In this document: positions 1 through 11,178 of the stretch, piece after piece
Layout of the letters: each line of letters opens with the position of its first letter
Position numbering within the stretch: position 1 is the first letter of the stretch
Source: Callorhinus ursinus
Taxonomy: Eukaryota > Chordata > Mammalia > Carnivora > Otariidae
Assembly: GCF_003265705.1 (NCBI RefSeq)
Contig: NW_020312785.1
Span: 19,496,968-19,560,967, forward strand
Length of the DNA: 64,000 nt
Direction: 5' to 3'
Position numbers and translations under genes: made by a program
Notes under the pieces: generated by a model
Told to the model about the DNA's origin: nothing
Databases searched by the model: none
Seen by the model: the letters and a program-made list of their open reading frames with translations, nothing else

Positions 1-1116
1 TAGAGTTTTGGAGAGGAAAGCCCCCTTCTTTTTATTTTAAACACTTCTAACTATTAAAAATAAAGGTATCTAAAAGAAGAGTTAATAACTTTGTAATTTA
101 CCTTTCTTATTTACATTATACAGCTTAACCCTTTCAGGATGCGAGTATATATATTTTTTCTACTTAACAAGCTAATTTCAGAATTTACAAAAAACTATTA
201 GTAGCCTACTATACATGGTATGGTCTAGTCCTAGGATACAAATTGAAAGTGATGAGACACATACTTTCTTTTAATCCTGTATGATTTTATGTTACTCCTT
301 TTGGAAAATATATAAAAGTCAATGCTTGAGGCCTTTAATGAACATGCAGTTTCAGCCAAATGATCCTCCTGGTAAACTTTCTTGTGACAAGCTCAACGTT
401 ATTCAATATAGAATGAGTTAAGTGATGTGGGATTCTAAATGTTTTTTCTATTATACAAAATACTATAGACGGCCTTATTTTAAACTTAGGCTAAAATTCT
501 GTAAAACAGTACATAAAATTCAGCAGAACAGATAGAACAGGATATATATACATTCATAATACAAATATTTAAAAAAATCTTGAAAATCAAGCCCAGGAGA
601 AATGCTCTGAGCCTTACTGATGGCTATTCACAATAATGAAACTGTCTTGATAAGTATACAAATTTACTGTCATAAGGAAGCTTATTCCCTATTCCTGATG
701 CTTTTTTTATGTGGAGGGAGCAGTACTAACATGACACTTGAGTTGTTTCCTTTCTCCTTCTCTCTCTCTTTAATTTTCTGGTGGGTTCGTGTAGCCTCCA
801 GCCTAAGCTGCAGAAAGGACCTATTTGCGTTGCTCCCCTATGCTATTTGTTCTTCTGGGGCAAGCAATCACATGAAGAGATCCGTGACTGTCTAACGCTA
901 TCTGCTACTGAATAGGTTAAGTAAATGTGATGTAAATGTGATTTCAGTGTTTCAGGTGACCATGCTCATCTGTCTTCAGATAAATCAGATTCTCCAAAAT
1001 GAGCTTTAGCGTCAATAAAAGTGATATTTTGCTCACCATTTGTTGTCTCTTTAGATTTCTTTTTCCTTTGGTTCAGAACTCATGTGGAAAACAAATGTGT
1101 TATGTTGGTAGCTCCC
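1..1116. other. Anonymous AT-rich sequence
   Basis: I see no repeat family, exon or RNA gene here. The stretch is AT-rich with short T and A runs. A 91-codon frame at 620-895 has no recognisable domain and no gene-like context, and I treat it as chance. Confidence 0.5.
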
Positions 1117-1540
1117 TGTTATGGGTTGAATTGTGTCCGCCCAAAAGATATGTTGAAGTCCTAACTCCCAGTACCTCAGAATGTGACCGTATTCAGCAGC
1201 TGGGTCATTGCAGATTCACTTAGGTCTAAGTTAAAATGAAATCATACTGGAGTAGGGTGGACCTTAATCCCATATAAAATGAAGAGAAGAGATACACAGG
1301 GAATATGGCCATGTGAAGATGGGACAGATGGGAGTTATGCTGCCGCACACCAAGCAATAGCCAGGGCTACCAGAATCTGGAAGAGACAAAGAACAGTCTT
1401 CCTCTAGAGGCTTCAGAGGGGGCAAGGTTCTGCAAACACCTTGATTTCAGAGCCTCAAGGCTGTGAAGGAACAATTTTCTATCGCTTTAAAGTACCCAAT
1501 CTGTTGTACTTTACTATGGCAGCCTTAGGAAACCCAGACA
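1117..1540 (+). mobile_element. MLT1-type LTR (ERVL-MaLR), solo
   Basis: Starts with TGTTATGGGTTGAATTGTGT and runs through the family landmarks: the aagatatgttgaagtcctaa block, aatgtgaccgtatt, the ggccatgtgaagatggga block, and the end with gtactttactatggcagcct followed by aggaaac. This follows the MLT1B/MLT1C consensus over nearly its full length. It is a non-coding LTR with no internal region next to it, so it is a solo LTR or an internal-deleted remnant. Subfamily is from memory and less certain than the family. Confidence 0.85.
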
Positions 1541-1650
1541 CCCTCTTAAAATATCAACAGACATAAGACCAGAATGAATAATCTTGAATTTTACTTTCTC
1601 CTCTTCATATCAAGGTGGAAAAAAAAAATCACTGAAAGTTTTCATTCACA

Positions 1651-1864
1651 GGGCTCCTGAGTGGCTTGGTCAGCTAAGCAACTGTCTTTGGCTCAGGTCA
1701 TGATCACGGGGTCCTGGGATCGAGGCCCATGTTGGATCTCTGCTCCGCGGGGGGTCTGCTTCTCCCTCTCCCTCTCTGTGCCCCTCCCCACCATTTGTGC
1801 TCTCTCTCTTGCTCTGCTCTCTCTCAAATAAATAGATAAAAATCTTAAAGAAGAAAAAAAGAAG
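1651..1864 (+). mobile_element. CAN SINE (SINEC), full length
   Basis: tRNA-derived head gggctcctgagtggcttgg, CT-rich middle, then caaataaatagataaaaatc and an A-rich tail. It is flanked by a target-site duplication of aaagttttcattcac (1635-1649 and 1866-1880), which proves insertion by L1-type retrotransposition. A short reverse-strand frame across it is an artefact of the SINE. Confidence 0.93.
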
Positions 1865-1881
1865 AAAAGTTTTCATTCACT

Positions 1882-3160
1882 ATTGGTGTTGATGAAACCA
1901 GTTTAACCTCAAATTGCTTAACTTTTTGTTGGAATATAGACTCAGCTCAAAAGAGATCCATGAAGACCTCTTTTAATTCATTAATGATACATGGTAACTA
2001 TAACTAATTAACTCTAAAGAAAAGATTTGAGCTCAGCAGTGAATATTTTCATGATCAGATGCTTTTTCCTTTATGTGAATGTGTATTGTACATTATGTAT
2101 TGTGGATTTCTGCACATAAATTGCATTTCGGAAAGTTTTCATTACAATGTGCAATTTCAGTACATTAAGATTTTCAATACATAGTTTGTATCTTAATGCA
2201 TAACTTGGCATTGTTGATGCATCTGGGTGAAATATTTTTCTCTCTTAATAGAGTGAAGAACAAATAAGCACTAAAGGACCACTTGGTTTTTGAAAGGACT
2301 CCATTCAATGCATTCAAAGACAACCTCCTATCAGTGGTTAAATCTAACTAGAGATGTAAATGGAAGAAAAAATGCTTCCCATAGAAGATAAAGCATATAC
2401 GTGTGTGTGTTAGAAGATCCTTTAGTTGACTGAATTATCATTTTGGAACAGAAAACAAAAAGGATCATGAGGGAAATATGACTCAGTTTCATTTACTAAA
2501 AACAGAAATGGGCTCAATTTTTACTTCCTTACGCAGGTACCTCTAGGGGGATCTGTAACACAATTGATACAGAATCGCTCTTCTGTAATGTGTCAATGCT
2601 TTTGAGATAAGGGAATAAACTGGGTGACAGGGGAAGGCATCAATGAATACTCCAAAGGGGAGTGATATCTTTTTCTTCAGAAACAAATAAAACTTATTAT
2701 ATTTGCCAAAATATTTTGTCATGCCTTTGATTTAATTTAATCTGGAAGACACGAAGTAGAACTAGTGAGAGAGTTCGACAGCTAAAAATATCTGTAATAA
2801 GGAAACAAGGCCTGAATTTAATTTGATTTAGAGTGCTCAATGTTGCTAAGCACTCTAATGCAGTAATAAACATATCCCTTTTACAACTGTGTATTGATAT
2901 AGGTAGGTTAACATATCAATTAGCAATGTTTTAAAAGTAAACTTCTAAGTTGATTATTTGGAACAAAGGACCTATTACTTTGCTGTAAACATTCTAGTCC
3001 CCAGGCTAGCCTACAGAAGCCTATTTAATACATGGCATAGTCAGGATATTATATTTGTAATAAAAATGTAGAAAAGAATGTATAACTGTTCTATGACTAT
3101 TATGATAAAGCAAGAATGGCTACATCATAGCCAACTCCAATCAGGACAGTGAGCATTGAG
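1882..3160. other. Anonymous sequence
   Basis: AT-rich and without a recognisable repeat or exon. The only local features are a short GT run near 2401-2410 and scattered homopolymers. Confidence 0.5.
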
Positions 3161-3170
3161 ATCCATAATT

Positions 3171-3514
3171 TTTTCTTTTTCTTTTCCTTAAAGATTTTTT
3201 TTATTCATTTATTTATTTGATTATTTATTTAGAAAGTATAAGCAGGGGAGGGAGCAAAAGGAGAGGGAAGAAATCTTTTTTTTTTAAGATTTTATTTATT
3301 TATTTGAGAGAGAGAGAATGAGAGATAGAGAGCACGAGAGGGAAGAGGGTCAGAGGGAGAAGCAGACTCCCTGCGGAGCAGGGAGCCCAATGTGGGGTTC
3401 GATCCCGGGACTCCAGGATCATGACCTGAGCCGAAGGCAGTTGCTTAACCAACTGAGCCACCCAGGCGCCCCGAGAGGGAAGAAATCTTAAGCAGACTCC
3501 GTGCTGGGCGCCGG
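3171..3514 (-). mobile_element. 5'-truncated CAN SINE, split by a second SINE
   Basis: The minus-strand tail and body lie at 3171-3260 (poly-T, then rattatttattt and an agcaggggagggagc block). The rest continues at 3489-3514 (taagcagactccgtgctggg). The outer flanks share atccataattt (3161-3171 and 3516-3526), its own target duplication. The head is missing, so it was truncated at insertion. It was later split by the SINE at 3277-3472. Confidence 0.85.
3277..3472 (-). mobile_element. CAN SINE inserted inside another CAN SINE
   Basis: A complete minus-strand copy from the poly-T at 3277 to the head ending aggcgcccc at 3472. The 16-bp repeat gagagggaagaaatct occurs at 3261-3276 and again at 3473-3488, a perfect target duplication made of outer-SINE sequence. 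This copy is therefore younger than its host. Confidence 0.95.
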
Positions 3515-3529
3515 GATCCATAATTTAAC

Positions 3530-3907
3530 TTGAAGATGTAAACTATACATACAGACCAACTATAGTTCAAAATCCTTATGTATGAAAACAACATCAAAAG
3601 TCCTTTAGCTGATGCAACCAACTGCTCACAATACCACTAAGTCTTTAAGACTCCGTAAGTTTGGTTACAAATTCCAGCTAAGAAGCCCTGGGAATGGAGT
3701 CTCTCTTACCACATGGCACCACGTAAAATATCTGAATGCTACAGAGTAAAAGATAAATGTAATGTAAATCCCAAAGTCCAGTAACTCAGGAATAAATATT
3801 AACTCTATAATAGTCTTCTGATGAGAAAATACACGAATTATTACAGGTTTTCTTTCTCCCAGAATATTTTTCTGTGAAGGTAAGATGTTTTCAACTTATA
3901 AATTATT
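3530..3907. other. Anonymous sequence
   Basis: No repeat, exon or RNA gene recognised between the two nested SINE clusters. Confidence 0.5.
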
Positions 3908-3919
3908 TTGAAATTCCTT

Positions 3920-4299
3920 TTTTTTTTTTTTTTTAAGATTTTATGTATTGGGCTCCTGGGTGGCTCAGCTGGTTAAGTAACTGCCTTTGGCTCAGGTCAT
4001 GATCCCGGGGTTATGGGATCAAGCCCCATATCGGGCGGGCTCCCTGCTCAGCGGGAGTCTGCTTCTCCCTCTCCCTCTGACTGCCACTCCCCCTGCTTGT
4101 GCTCTCTCTCTCTCTCTCTCTGTCAAATAAATAAATAAAAATTTTATTTTTATAATATAAAACTTTATAAATTTTATATAATTTATAAAAGCAGGGGGAG
4201 GGGCAGAGGCAGAAGGAGAAAGTGCTCCATCCCAGCACCCTGGGATCACCACCAGAGCCAAAGGCAGATGCTGAACTGACTGAGCCACTCAGGCGCCCC
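3920..4299 (-). mobile_element. CAN SINE host, split by an inverted SINE
   Basis: The poly-T tail and aagattttatgtatt at 3920-3948 are the 3' end. The remaining body and head run from about 4150 to 4299 and end in actcaggcgcccc. The flanking repeat tgaaattcctt (3909-3919 and 4300-4310) is its target duplication. The interior is occupied by a plus-strand SINE. Confidence 0.88.
3949..4143 (+). mobile_element. CAN SINE nested head-to-tail inverted in a minus SINE
   Basis: Complete plus-strand copy, from gggctcctgggtggctcag to the tail caaataaataaataaaaat. It sits in the 3' tail of the minus-strand SINE at 3920-4299. Flanking attttatgtatt and attttattttta look like a degraded target duplication in AT-rich sequence, so its exact end is uncertain. 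The two inverted copies could pair with each other in a transcript. Confidence 0.88.
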
Positions 4300-4346
4300 T
4301 GAAATTCCTTCTGGCATAATTATCCAATTCCATCCTAAAAGTTTTT

Positions 4347-4532
4347 TTTGTTTTTTGTTTTTTTTTTAAGATTTTATTTATTTATTTGAGAGAGAGAGAG
4401 TAGAAGCAGAGGGAGAGGGAGAAGCAGGCTTCCTGCTGAGCAGGGAGCCCAATGTGGGGCTCGATCCCAGGACCCTGAGATCATGACCTGAGCCGAAGAC
4501 AGATGCTTAACGACTGAGCCACCCAGGTGCCC
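4347..4532 (-). mobile_element. CAN SINE, full length
   Basis: Poly-T (with two G interruptions), attttatttatttatttgag, purine-rich body, and head ending acccaggtgcccc. Imperfect target duplication: cctaaaagttttt (4333-4345) against cctaagaggtttt (4533-4545). Third SINE within about 1.3 kb. Confidence 0.92.
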
Positions 4533-4546
4533 CCTAAGAGGTTTTT

Positions 4547-5156
4547 AAATCTTTGTCATTTCTCCATAGTGATATAGGTATTTCTTAAAAAAAAAAAAAA
4601 TCTATACAGCATTCCCCACTGCTTACACAAGTAGATAGACGTACAAATTCAACCTTCTGTAAATTTCCTCTTGAGGTATGTCATGCAATTTCAGAGATGT
4701 GAAAAATTAGATACAGCTACTAGTATACTAGTAGTAAAACTTTTTTTTTAATATAAGTAAAAGTTTTTTTTTATTATAAATAAAAGTTTTCTGTCGTTCT
4801 CTTATAAGCACCTCAGTTTGTATCTCCTCATCTGGTAGCAAGCCGGAAATGGTGCTGGGCGAGGGTGAGGAGGTAAGGTATACAATCTGGCAGACATACT
4901 GCGGCTGCCCTTACTTCTACCTCCCTACCCTTCCATCACCACCACTGATAGAAAGGGAAGGATTGAAAGATCCAGGACTCATTGGAATGGAGTGCTGGAT
5001 TCTGGATAATGAGTTCTCCCAAGAATTTGGGGGAAGAAAGGGAGAGGTGGCAGTCGCTAAGCTAAGTTTGAACTGTGCAAAACTTTGTAAGCACCTATGA
5101 AGGAAGACTCACTTCTCAGTGCATACATTTTGGTACTATTTGAACTTTTAAAAGTG
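4547..5156. other. Anonymous sequence with T-runs and a palindrome
   Basis: Contains an 18-bp perfect palindrome at 4717-4734, followed by two similar T-rich units with aagtaaaagttttt and aaataaaagtttt. An 83-codon frame at 4849-5100 has no recognisable domain. No gene or repeat family recognised. Confidence 0.5.
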
Positions 5157-5168
5157 AACATGTATTAT

Positions 5169-5392
5169 TCACTTATTTTTATTTTTAAAATATTTATTTA
5201 TTTATCTTAGGGAGAGAGAGAGAGAGAGAGAGCACAAGCGGGAAAGGCAGAGGGGGAGGGAGAGAGAATCTCAAGCACAGTCTGAGCTGAGCTTGGAGCC
5301 TGACTCTGGGCCTGATCTTACCACCCTGAGATCATGACCTGAGCCAAAACCAAGAGTCAGATGCTTAACCGACTGCACCACCCAGGTACTGC
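5169..5392 (-). mobile_element. CAN SINE, older diverged copy
   Basis: Minus-strand copy with tail tatttatttatttatc, a GA microsatellite-like body at about 5212-5231, and a head that has decayed to gcaccacccaggtact. The flanks aacatgtattat (5157-5168) and aacatatattat (5394-5405) form an 11/12 matching target duplication. The longer middle (a tctgagctgagcttggagcc block) suggests an older SINEC subtype. Confidence 0.87.
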
Positions 5393-5529
5393 AAACATAT
5401 ATTATATAAAAGTCATTTACTATCACATAAATTTCAATGATCTTTCAAGCATCTTTCTAATCATGATTAATAAAGCACAATGATACAACAGGATGATACA
5501 TTTTCAATGACAGAAGTGCCTATAGTTTT

Positions 5530-6166
5530 TAAAATCATTTTATTTTATTTGTTTTTTCATTATGATAAGTGTACTCTTTAATCCCCAGCCCCTATTTTCC
5601 CCACCCCTCCACCAACCTCTCCTCTGGTAATCATCAGTTTGTTCTCTATAGTTAAGAGTCTATTTCTTGGTTTCTCTCTCTTCTTCTTTTTTCCTCTCCT
5701 CATTTGCATTTGGATTTTGTTTGTTCTTTTTCTAGCTCCTTTTGGTGGAGGTTAGGTTGTTTACTCAAGATTTTTCTTACTTCTTGAGGTAGACCTGTAC
5801 TGCAATAAACTTCCGTGTTAGAACTAGTTTTGCTGGGGCGCCTGGATAGCTCAGTTGTTAAGCGTCTGCCTTTGGCCCAGGTCATGATCCCAGGGTACTG
5901 GGATCGAGCCCTGCATCGGGCTTCCTGCTCTGTGGGAAGTCTGCTTCTCCCTCTCCCACTCCCCCTGCTTGTATTCCCTCTCTGACTGTGTCTCTTTCTG
6001 TCAAATAAATAAATAAAATCTTGAAAAAAAAAAGAACCACTTTTGCTACATCCCAAAGATTCCGAACTGTTGTATTTTCATTTTCATTTGTTTTCATGTA
6101 ATTTTTTATTTCTTCTTTGATTTCTTTGTTGACACATTCATTGTTTAATAGCATCTTATTTAGCCG
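5530..6166 (-). mobile_element. Young carnivoran L1, truncated and internally deleted
   Basis: 5535-5700 matches the antisense 3' end of the carnivore L1 family (gtactctttaatcccca, ggtaatcatcagtttgttct). From about 5705 it jumps directly to antisense ORF2 sequence (ttctttttctagctcctttt, then gctacatcccaaagattcc). A 17-bp perfect target duplication, gaagtgcctatagtttt, lies at 5513-5529 and 6167-6183. The end of ORF2 is missing between the two parts, so the copy has an internal deletion. A SINE splits it at 5835-6032. Confidence 0.88.
5835..6032 (+). mobile_element. CAN SINE inside the young L1
   Basis: Complete copy: gggcgcctggatagctcag head, ctgtcaaataaataaataaaatc tail, A-run. Target duplication agaactagttttgct (5820-5834) against agaaccacttttgct (6033-6047), both in L1 ORF2 sequence. 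The insertion is younger than the L1. Confidence 0.95.
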
Positions 6167-6188
6167 GAAGTGCCTATAGTTTTAAATT

Positions 6189-6607
6189 TAGTTTCACTTA
6201 AAAATGTTTTAGAAAATTATTGGTCTTTATGCAAATGCATGTATATAACCCAATAAAGAACTGATACTCCTGAAAGCACTTAATAGTTTTTATTCATGAA
6301 ACATCATTACTGCTGAATCTCAAAGTTATTATATATGTCTATGGAACATTTGTGTCTTCCTCAAATGTAGTAGCAAACTTTACATTTTCTGTTATGGTTA
6401 AATGGCCCATTATAAACAAGGCCATGATTTTAAAGTTGCTGCAGGTAAGTTTACTATTAATCTCGTAAAACTTGGTCTCAGTCATTTTGTCAACATAGCT
6501 AAAACCCAAGAGACTTTATTGAAGATATTTTTGAGGTTTTCTACTCATAGTTTAAACTAATTCACAGCTATTCTTTTGTCCTATAAGTTGTCCACTTACC
6601 TGTTAAG
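6189..6607. other. Anonymous sequence
   Basis: AT-rich. No repeat or exon recognised. Confidence 0.5.
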
Positions 6608-6620
6608 TAAACTGAGAGGG

Positions 6621-6835
6621 GGGCACCTGAGTGGCTCAGTTTGTTGAGCAGCCGACTCTTGATTTTGGCTCAGGTCATGATCTCAGGGTCCTGGGATCGA
6701 GCCCTACATCAGGCTCTGTGCTCAGTGGGGAGTCCGCTTGAGGATTCTCTGTCTCCCTCTCCCTCTGCCCCTTCCTCTGTTCATGCCCTCACTCTCTCTA
6801 AAATGAATAAATCACTGACAGAAGTTAAAAAAAAA
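6621..6835 (+). mobile_element. CAN SINE, full length
   Basis: Head gggcacctgagtggctcag, middle with caggctctgtgctcagtgggg, CT-rich stretch, and a diverged tail ending in an A-run. Perfect 13-bp target duplication taaactgagaggg at 6608-6620 and 6836-6848. The middle resembles the older subtype seen also at 22863 and 36000. Confidence 0.94.
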
Positions 6836-6848
6836 TAAACTGAGAGGG

Positions 6849-8400
6849 CATGGTTCTGATTCACAAGGTTGGTTTTCATTATTCCTATTATTTTAAGATT
6901 GTATGCAAAAGAAGGGTGAAAATATTTTGTCCTCATCTTTTACTCTAAATTCTACCTGTAAAAATTTTGTTTTTGTCCTCAGATTAATCTCATCAACCCT
7001 TCTTCCAAGTAAGAACTATTTTCTACCAACTGTCATTTTTACATATAGATTTCAGATGTACTCTGTGTTCTTTAATCTGTTTAAAATGTCCTAACAATTT
7101 TTTATTGATAGTTTTACCACAAAATCGTATTTCTTCCAAAATCCTAATTTCAAATGCATTCCACTTAGAAGTCTTCAGGGTTTCCTAGAACTTTTATCCA
7201 AATAGAAGTCCTTAACTTAATTGAATTTTTGTTGGCAGAACACTGAGTACAGGGAAGTGCTACTTATTTATATCAGTAGCTATAACCGGTGAAAAACATG
7301 CTGTTCTGGCAGAGTATTTATTAATTAAGTATTACTTCGTTTTTTCTATCAATTTACATATTTCAATATAGGCATAATTAACATCCTCATCATATTCAGA
7401 TTTAATATTTAATATCCAATGATCAAAATCTTGTGAAATGTCTATGACTGGAGAAAATTTTTCATAACACCAATTATTATGTTTATTTAACGTGTTTATT
7501 TTGGAGGGCATTTGTTGGATGCCTTCCCAGCACTCATTCTCCATGGTCTCAGGGTTTTTTGTTTTTTTGTTTTTTGTTCTTTTGGGGGTATTTAAGGGTG
7601 GAGAGGTGTATCCATATAGTTCCACCACGGTATTATAACAAGAGTCATATTTAGAAGGAAACCAGCTTGGCAGAAGGCAGGCTGGCAAGACAAAGAAATT
7701 GGATCATTAGTGAAGCTAAGGCTGAACAGGCCTATCTTTGGGTTTGGGGTTTCATGAGCCAACACATCCTTTTTAATTGCAAAGTCACGTTAAGTTGGAT
7801 TTTCTATTATTTGCAAGCAAGGTATTCTAACTGATATGAGCGCTCATAGTAGGAACACCTTCCTATGTTATGGTCTTTCATATCAACTTGTCCTGTGAGA
7901 TCTGAGGCTTTGGTTCCAGTTGCTTGTATGTTTCCTTTAGAGTACTATTTCCAACTTACATGGGAAAGAGTTTTCCCCTGAATTTTAGCCCATTTGACTT
8001 CTCTTTTACTATTTTATGTAAATTTCTCCTTAAAGTTCTCAAAAAGGATTTGGCATTATTTATACTTTTACCTTTTAAAATGTAAATCGTGTAAAAATGC
8101 TCTGGAATGCAGAAAACTCTGGTAAATAATTTTATGGACTTTCTTAAATTTAAAATAATTGGATGTGTTTAATATAGGAATGTGTGAAATTCTGAGCTTA
8201 ATTTCAAACAGATGCAGTAAGCATTGAAAAAATACACATAATTCTTATAAATAGTTACCTACTTGTTACTTGACACTATTTATTCGATAAGTTAATAAGT
8301 ATGTCTACCATGAACACTATGTTTAACAATAAGTTGGCTGAAAACATGAAAACCTAACTGAACTTGAATAAACATTTCTAAACAAAATACGACAATAAAA
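6849..8400. other. Anonymous sequence with an unsupported ORF
   Basis: No repeat family recognised. A 118-codon minus-strand frame at 7332-7688 has an acidic, hydrophilic C-terminal third. Part of it reads through a (TTTTTTG)-like run that yields low-complexity Lys/Thr/Asn. It has no recognised domain, splice context or promoter. I regard it as chance unless conservation says otherwise. Confidence 0.4.
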
Positions 8401-8404
8401 AATA

Positions 8405-9296
8405 ACCTAAGAAATGGAAGTTTTCAAGAAATAACAAGTGTTGGCAAGGATGTGGAAAAAAAGGAACCCTTGTGTACTGTTGGTGGGCATGTAAACTGGT
8501 ACAGTCACTATGGAAATAGTATAAAGTTTTCTCAAAAAAGTAAAAATAGAACTACCATATGATCCACCAATGCTACCAGAGAAAACAAAAACACTACCTT
8601 GAAAAGATATCTGCACCCCCATGTTCACTGCAGCATTATTTACAATAGCCAAGATGTGGAAACAATGTAAGTGTCCGTTAATAGATGACTGGATAATAAA
8701 AGTGTGGCATGTATATATATATACAATGGAATATTATTCAGCCATAAAAATGAAAGAAATCTTGCCATTTGCAACAGCATGGATGCACCTTGAAGGCATT
8801 ATGCAAAGTTTAAAAAGTCAGAGAAAAAAAACACCATATGATCTCACGTATATGTGAAATTTTTTAAAAAGGGCAAAAAAAGCCCCCCAAAACCCAACAA
8901 CAATAACAACAACAACAACAACAACAACAAACTCCCAAGTTCATAGATACAGAGAATAGATTGGTGGTTGCCAGAGGCTGGGGTTGAAGCATGGACAAAA
9001 TGGGTGAAGGGGGTCCAAGGGTACAAATCTCCAGCTATAAAATTAATACCTCATAGAATGTAATGTATATCACGATGATATGGTTAACAAAACTGTATTG
9101 CATATTTGAAAGTTGCTAAGAGAGTAGATCTTAAACTTCTCATCACAAGAAAAAACTTTTGTAAGGATCTGTGGTGATGGATGTTAACTAGACTTACTGA
9201 GGTGATCATTTTGCAATATAAACAAGTACCGAATTGTTACGTTGTATACCTGAAACTAACATAATATTGTATGTCAATTATAGTTCAATAAAAAAT
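8405..9296 (+). mobile_element. Old L1 (L1MA-like) 3' end
   Basis: Plus-strand end of L1 ORF2 followed by its 3' UTR. Landmarks: acaagtgttggcaaggatgtgg, caatggaatattattcagccataaaa (YSAIK region), the agaggctggggttgaag block and the terminal attatagttcaataaaaaattg. Frames are broken throughout, so the copy is dead. An (AAC)n run at 8895-8931 interrupts the 3' UTR. Confidence 0.88.
8895..8931 (+). repeat. (AAC)n microsatellite
   Basis: About a dozen AAC units with one AAT interruption, within an L1 3' UTR. The reverse strand reads as a run of leucines, so the 60-codon minus frame here is an artefact. Confidence 0.95.
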
Positions 9297-10904
9297 TGAA
9301 GTTTTAATACAAATATTCTCTAGAAGTTCAAGCTTTATTTTGATCTTTTGTCTTTACTGGTAAATTTTGATGCAGACTCTTGATAGGAAATCTTGTTATT
9401 TATATTGGTATTAGCTGTACACTGACTGACTAAACATTTGATGAAATATTCCATTATTTCACACATTGTACCCTTGATTAAGATGGTAGCCAAACTCTTA
9501 GAATGTTTGTGAAAAGCAACAGAATTTGTTTTGACATTATTTTCATATAAATCAAAGTATCTGGTAAAGAAACCGTAATTAGCCACTGTGAAAATGTGAA
9601 ATGATTGAAGTACAGTAAAAAGTGCATATTGTAAATCATGCAAAGGTATGTGCCCCATGAATAAGCAAGTTCCTACTGGTTGTTAGACAGAACATCAGGC
9701 TGCTAGAGACCATGACGGGTATGCCATAAACACTTGAATTATATCAGGGCAGGGCTGAAATTCCAGGGTAACACATTGTTTCATCTGTACGGATCATTAC
9801 GGTAATGAAACACATATTAATGCTTGGGTCACTCCAGCCCTTCCACTAGACCGCCAGACCCTCTAGGGCCCTTTTCCAACACTCTGCCTTGTATCTACTT
9901 GCCCTGGTCATTGCCCAACTGTATCAGTTGTTCAACATTTTTATACCATGGATCAAAGTGCCATCAGCATTTTTAGTTTGGTATCCTACTGATTTTTTCA
10001 ATGACATTTTCACATTTCACTTAGCTGATTTTTTTGTACTTTTGATGGTTCTTCCACATTACCAATATAAAAATTGTTTTGTCCCTCTCTGGGAAAAGGT
10101 GTGGGGAGGCATATGTATCAAGCCTTTCTCCCCAAACACTCCCCCAACAATGCTAACCTGTTTCCTGTAACTGGGACTAGTGAGAGGTGTCTCAAAACAT
10201 TCTGACACTCATCACACAAAGAGGTAAAGTCACTGGCTTGGGATTGCAGTTGAGCAATTCTGCCCTTTTTATAAACAGTTACTGATTCCTTCTTTGGAAA
10301 GGGCTCTGTTACAGCTGCCTTGGGAATGAAATCACCAGCTATGTGCTCACAGCAGGAGTTCGGGCTATTCCTTCCCTCTGACTTTCCAGTGACCATAGAA
10401 ACTTCAGTTCTTTACTTCTCCTCAAACTTCTCAAAATTCTGTCTTACTCCACTCTTTTCTCCCTTTTCTGCCCCCACCTCCCCATTCTCTTCCCAGACTC
10501 TCCTAGTCACTAAGGGCTTCTAAGATTAAATGAATGGGGAGAAAAATGGAAAAAGTAAGGAAGATGTGCTCGGTGAGATCTATGGAAGCGTATTCCTCAG
10601 ACTTCACATTTTACTGAAATTGAATTCTTCAGCATACATCTGCCGACTCTCCTCATCGGATTCAGATTCACATGTCTTACTGGTTGGGATCTCTTAACTT
10701 ATTACCACATAAAGGAACCACATTCTCCCCATTGGAAAATGTCATGATTCTAAGCAAATCTAACGTTTCCAAAAAGTAATTTATAAATGAATCTTATTGG
10801 TATTCTCTGGGCTAGTCATGGTATGAATTTATAGATTACATTATACTATTTGGCTTGGGCAAATATTCAAATTCTGTTTGCATTCTTTAAACACACAAGA
10901 ACTA
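9297..10904. other. Anonymous sequence with weak ORFs
   Basis: No repeat family recognised. A 107-codon minus-strand frame (9335-9658) has balanced composition, and 9889-10170 has a 93-codon plus frame. Neither has a domain I recognise. The minus-strand one could be a fragment of an old pseudogene or transposase, but I cannot name it. Confidence 0.4.
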
Positions 10905-11178
10905 TATAGCCATTTAATTTGGTATAGTCTTTATATACTTTTCTAAATATTTTACAGTGTTTCAAAACTACTTTTGCCATTTAAAACCACTCTAAAGTGA
11001 ATATTTCCCATATATCAGGATTTTTGATACACAACGACTTCTTTGGGCAATTTGGGGCAATCCATTTCTTTGATTCAATAAAGGTACTCTCTTATTCAAT
11101 TTCAGAACATCAGTTCTTCATATTTATTACAGAGGTATATATCATTTTTCACCAGATGGTCTTTCTCCTTTAAATTTA
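10905..11178 (+). repeat. Direct duplication, copy A (about 275 bp)
   Basis: Starts around tagccatttaattt and ends at cctttaaattta. It repeats at 12291-12572 with roughly eight substitutions and two small length differences. I do not recognise the unit as a known interspersed repeat. It has no poly-A tail, CT-rich tract or tRNA-like head, and its ends are not clean TG...CA as LTRs would be. Confidence 0.9.

Noticed and set aside
3300..4288. Several short minus-strand frames ending in Ser/Leu-rich runs
   Set aside because: All are translations of CAN SINE heads and CT-rich tracts. The same phrases recur at other SINEs in the window.
8844..9026. Minus-strand frame with a leucine run as a membrane or signal peptide
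   Set aside because: The run is the reverse complement of an (AAC)n microsatellite in an L1 3' UTR.
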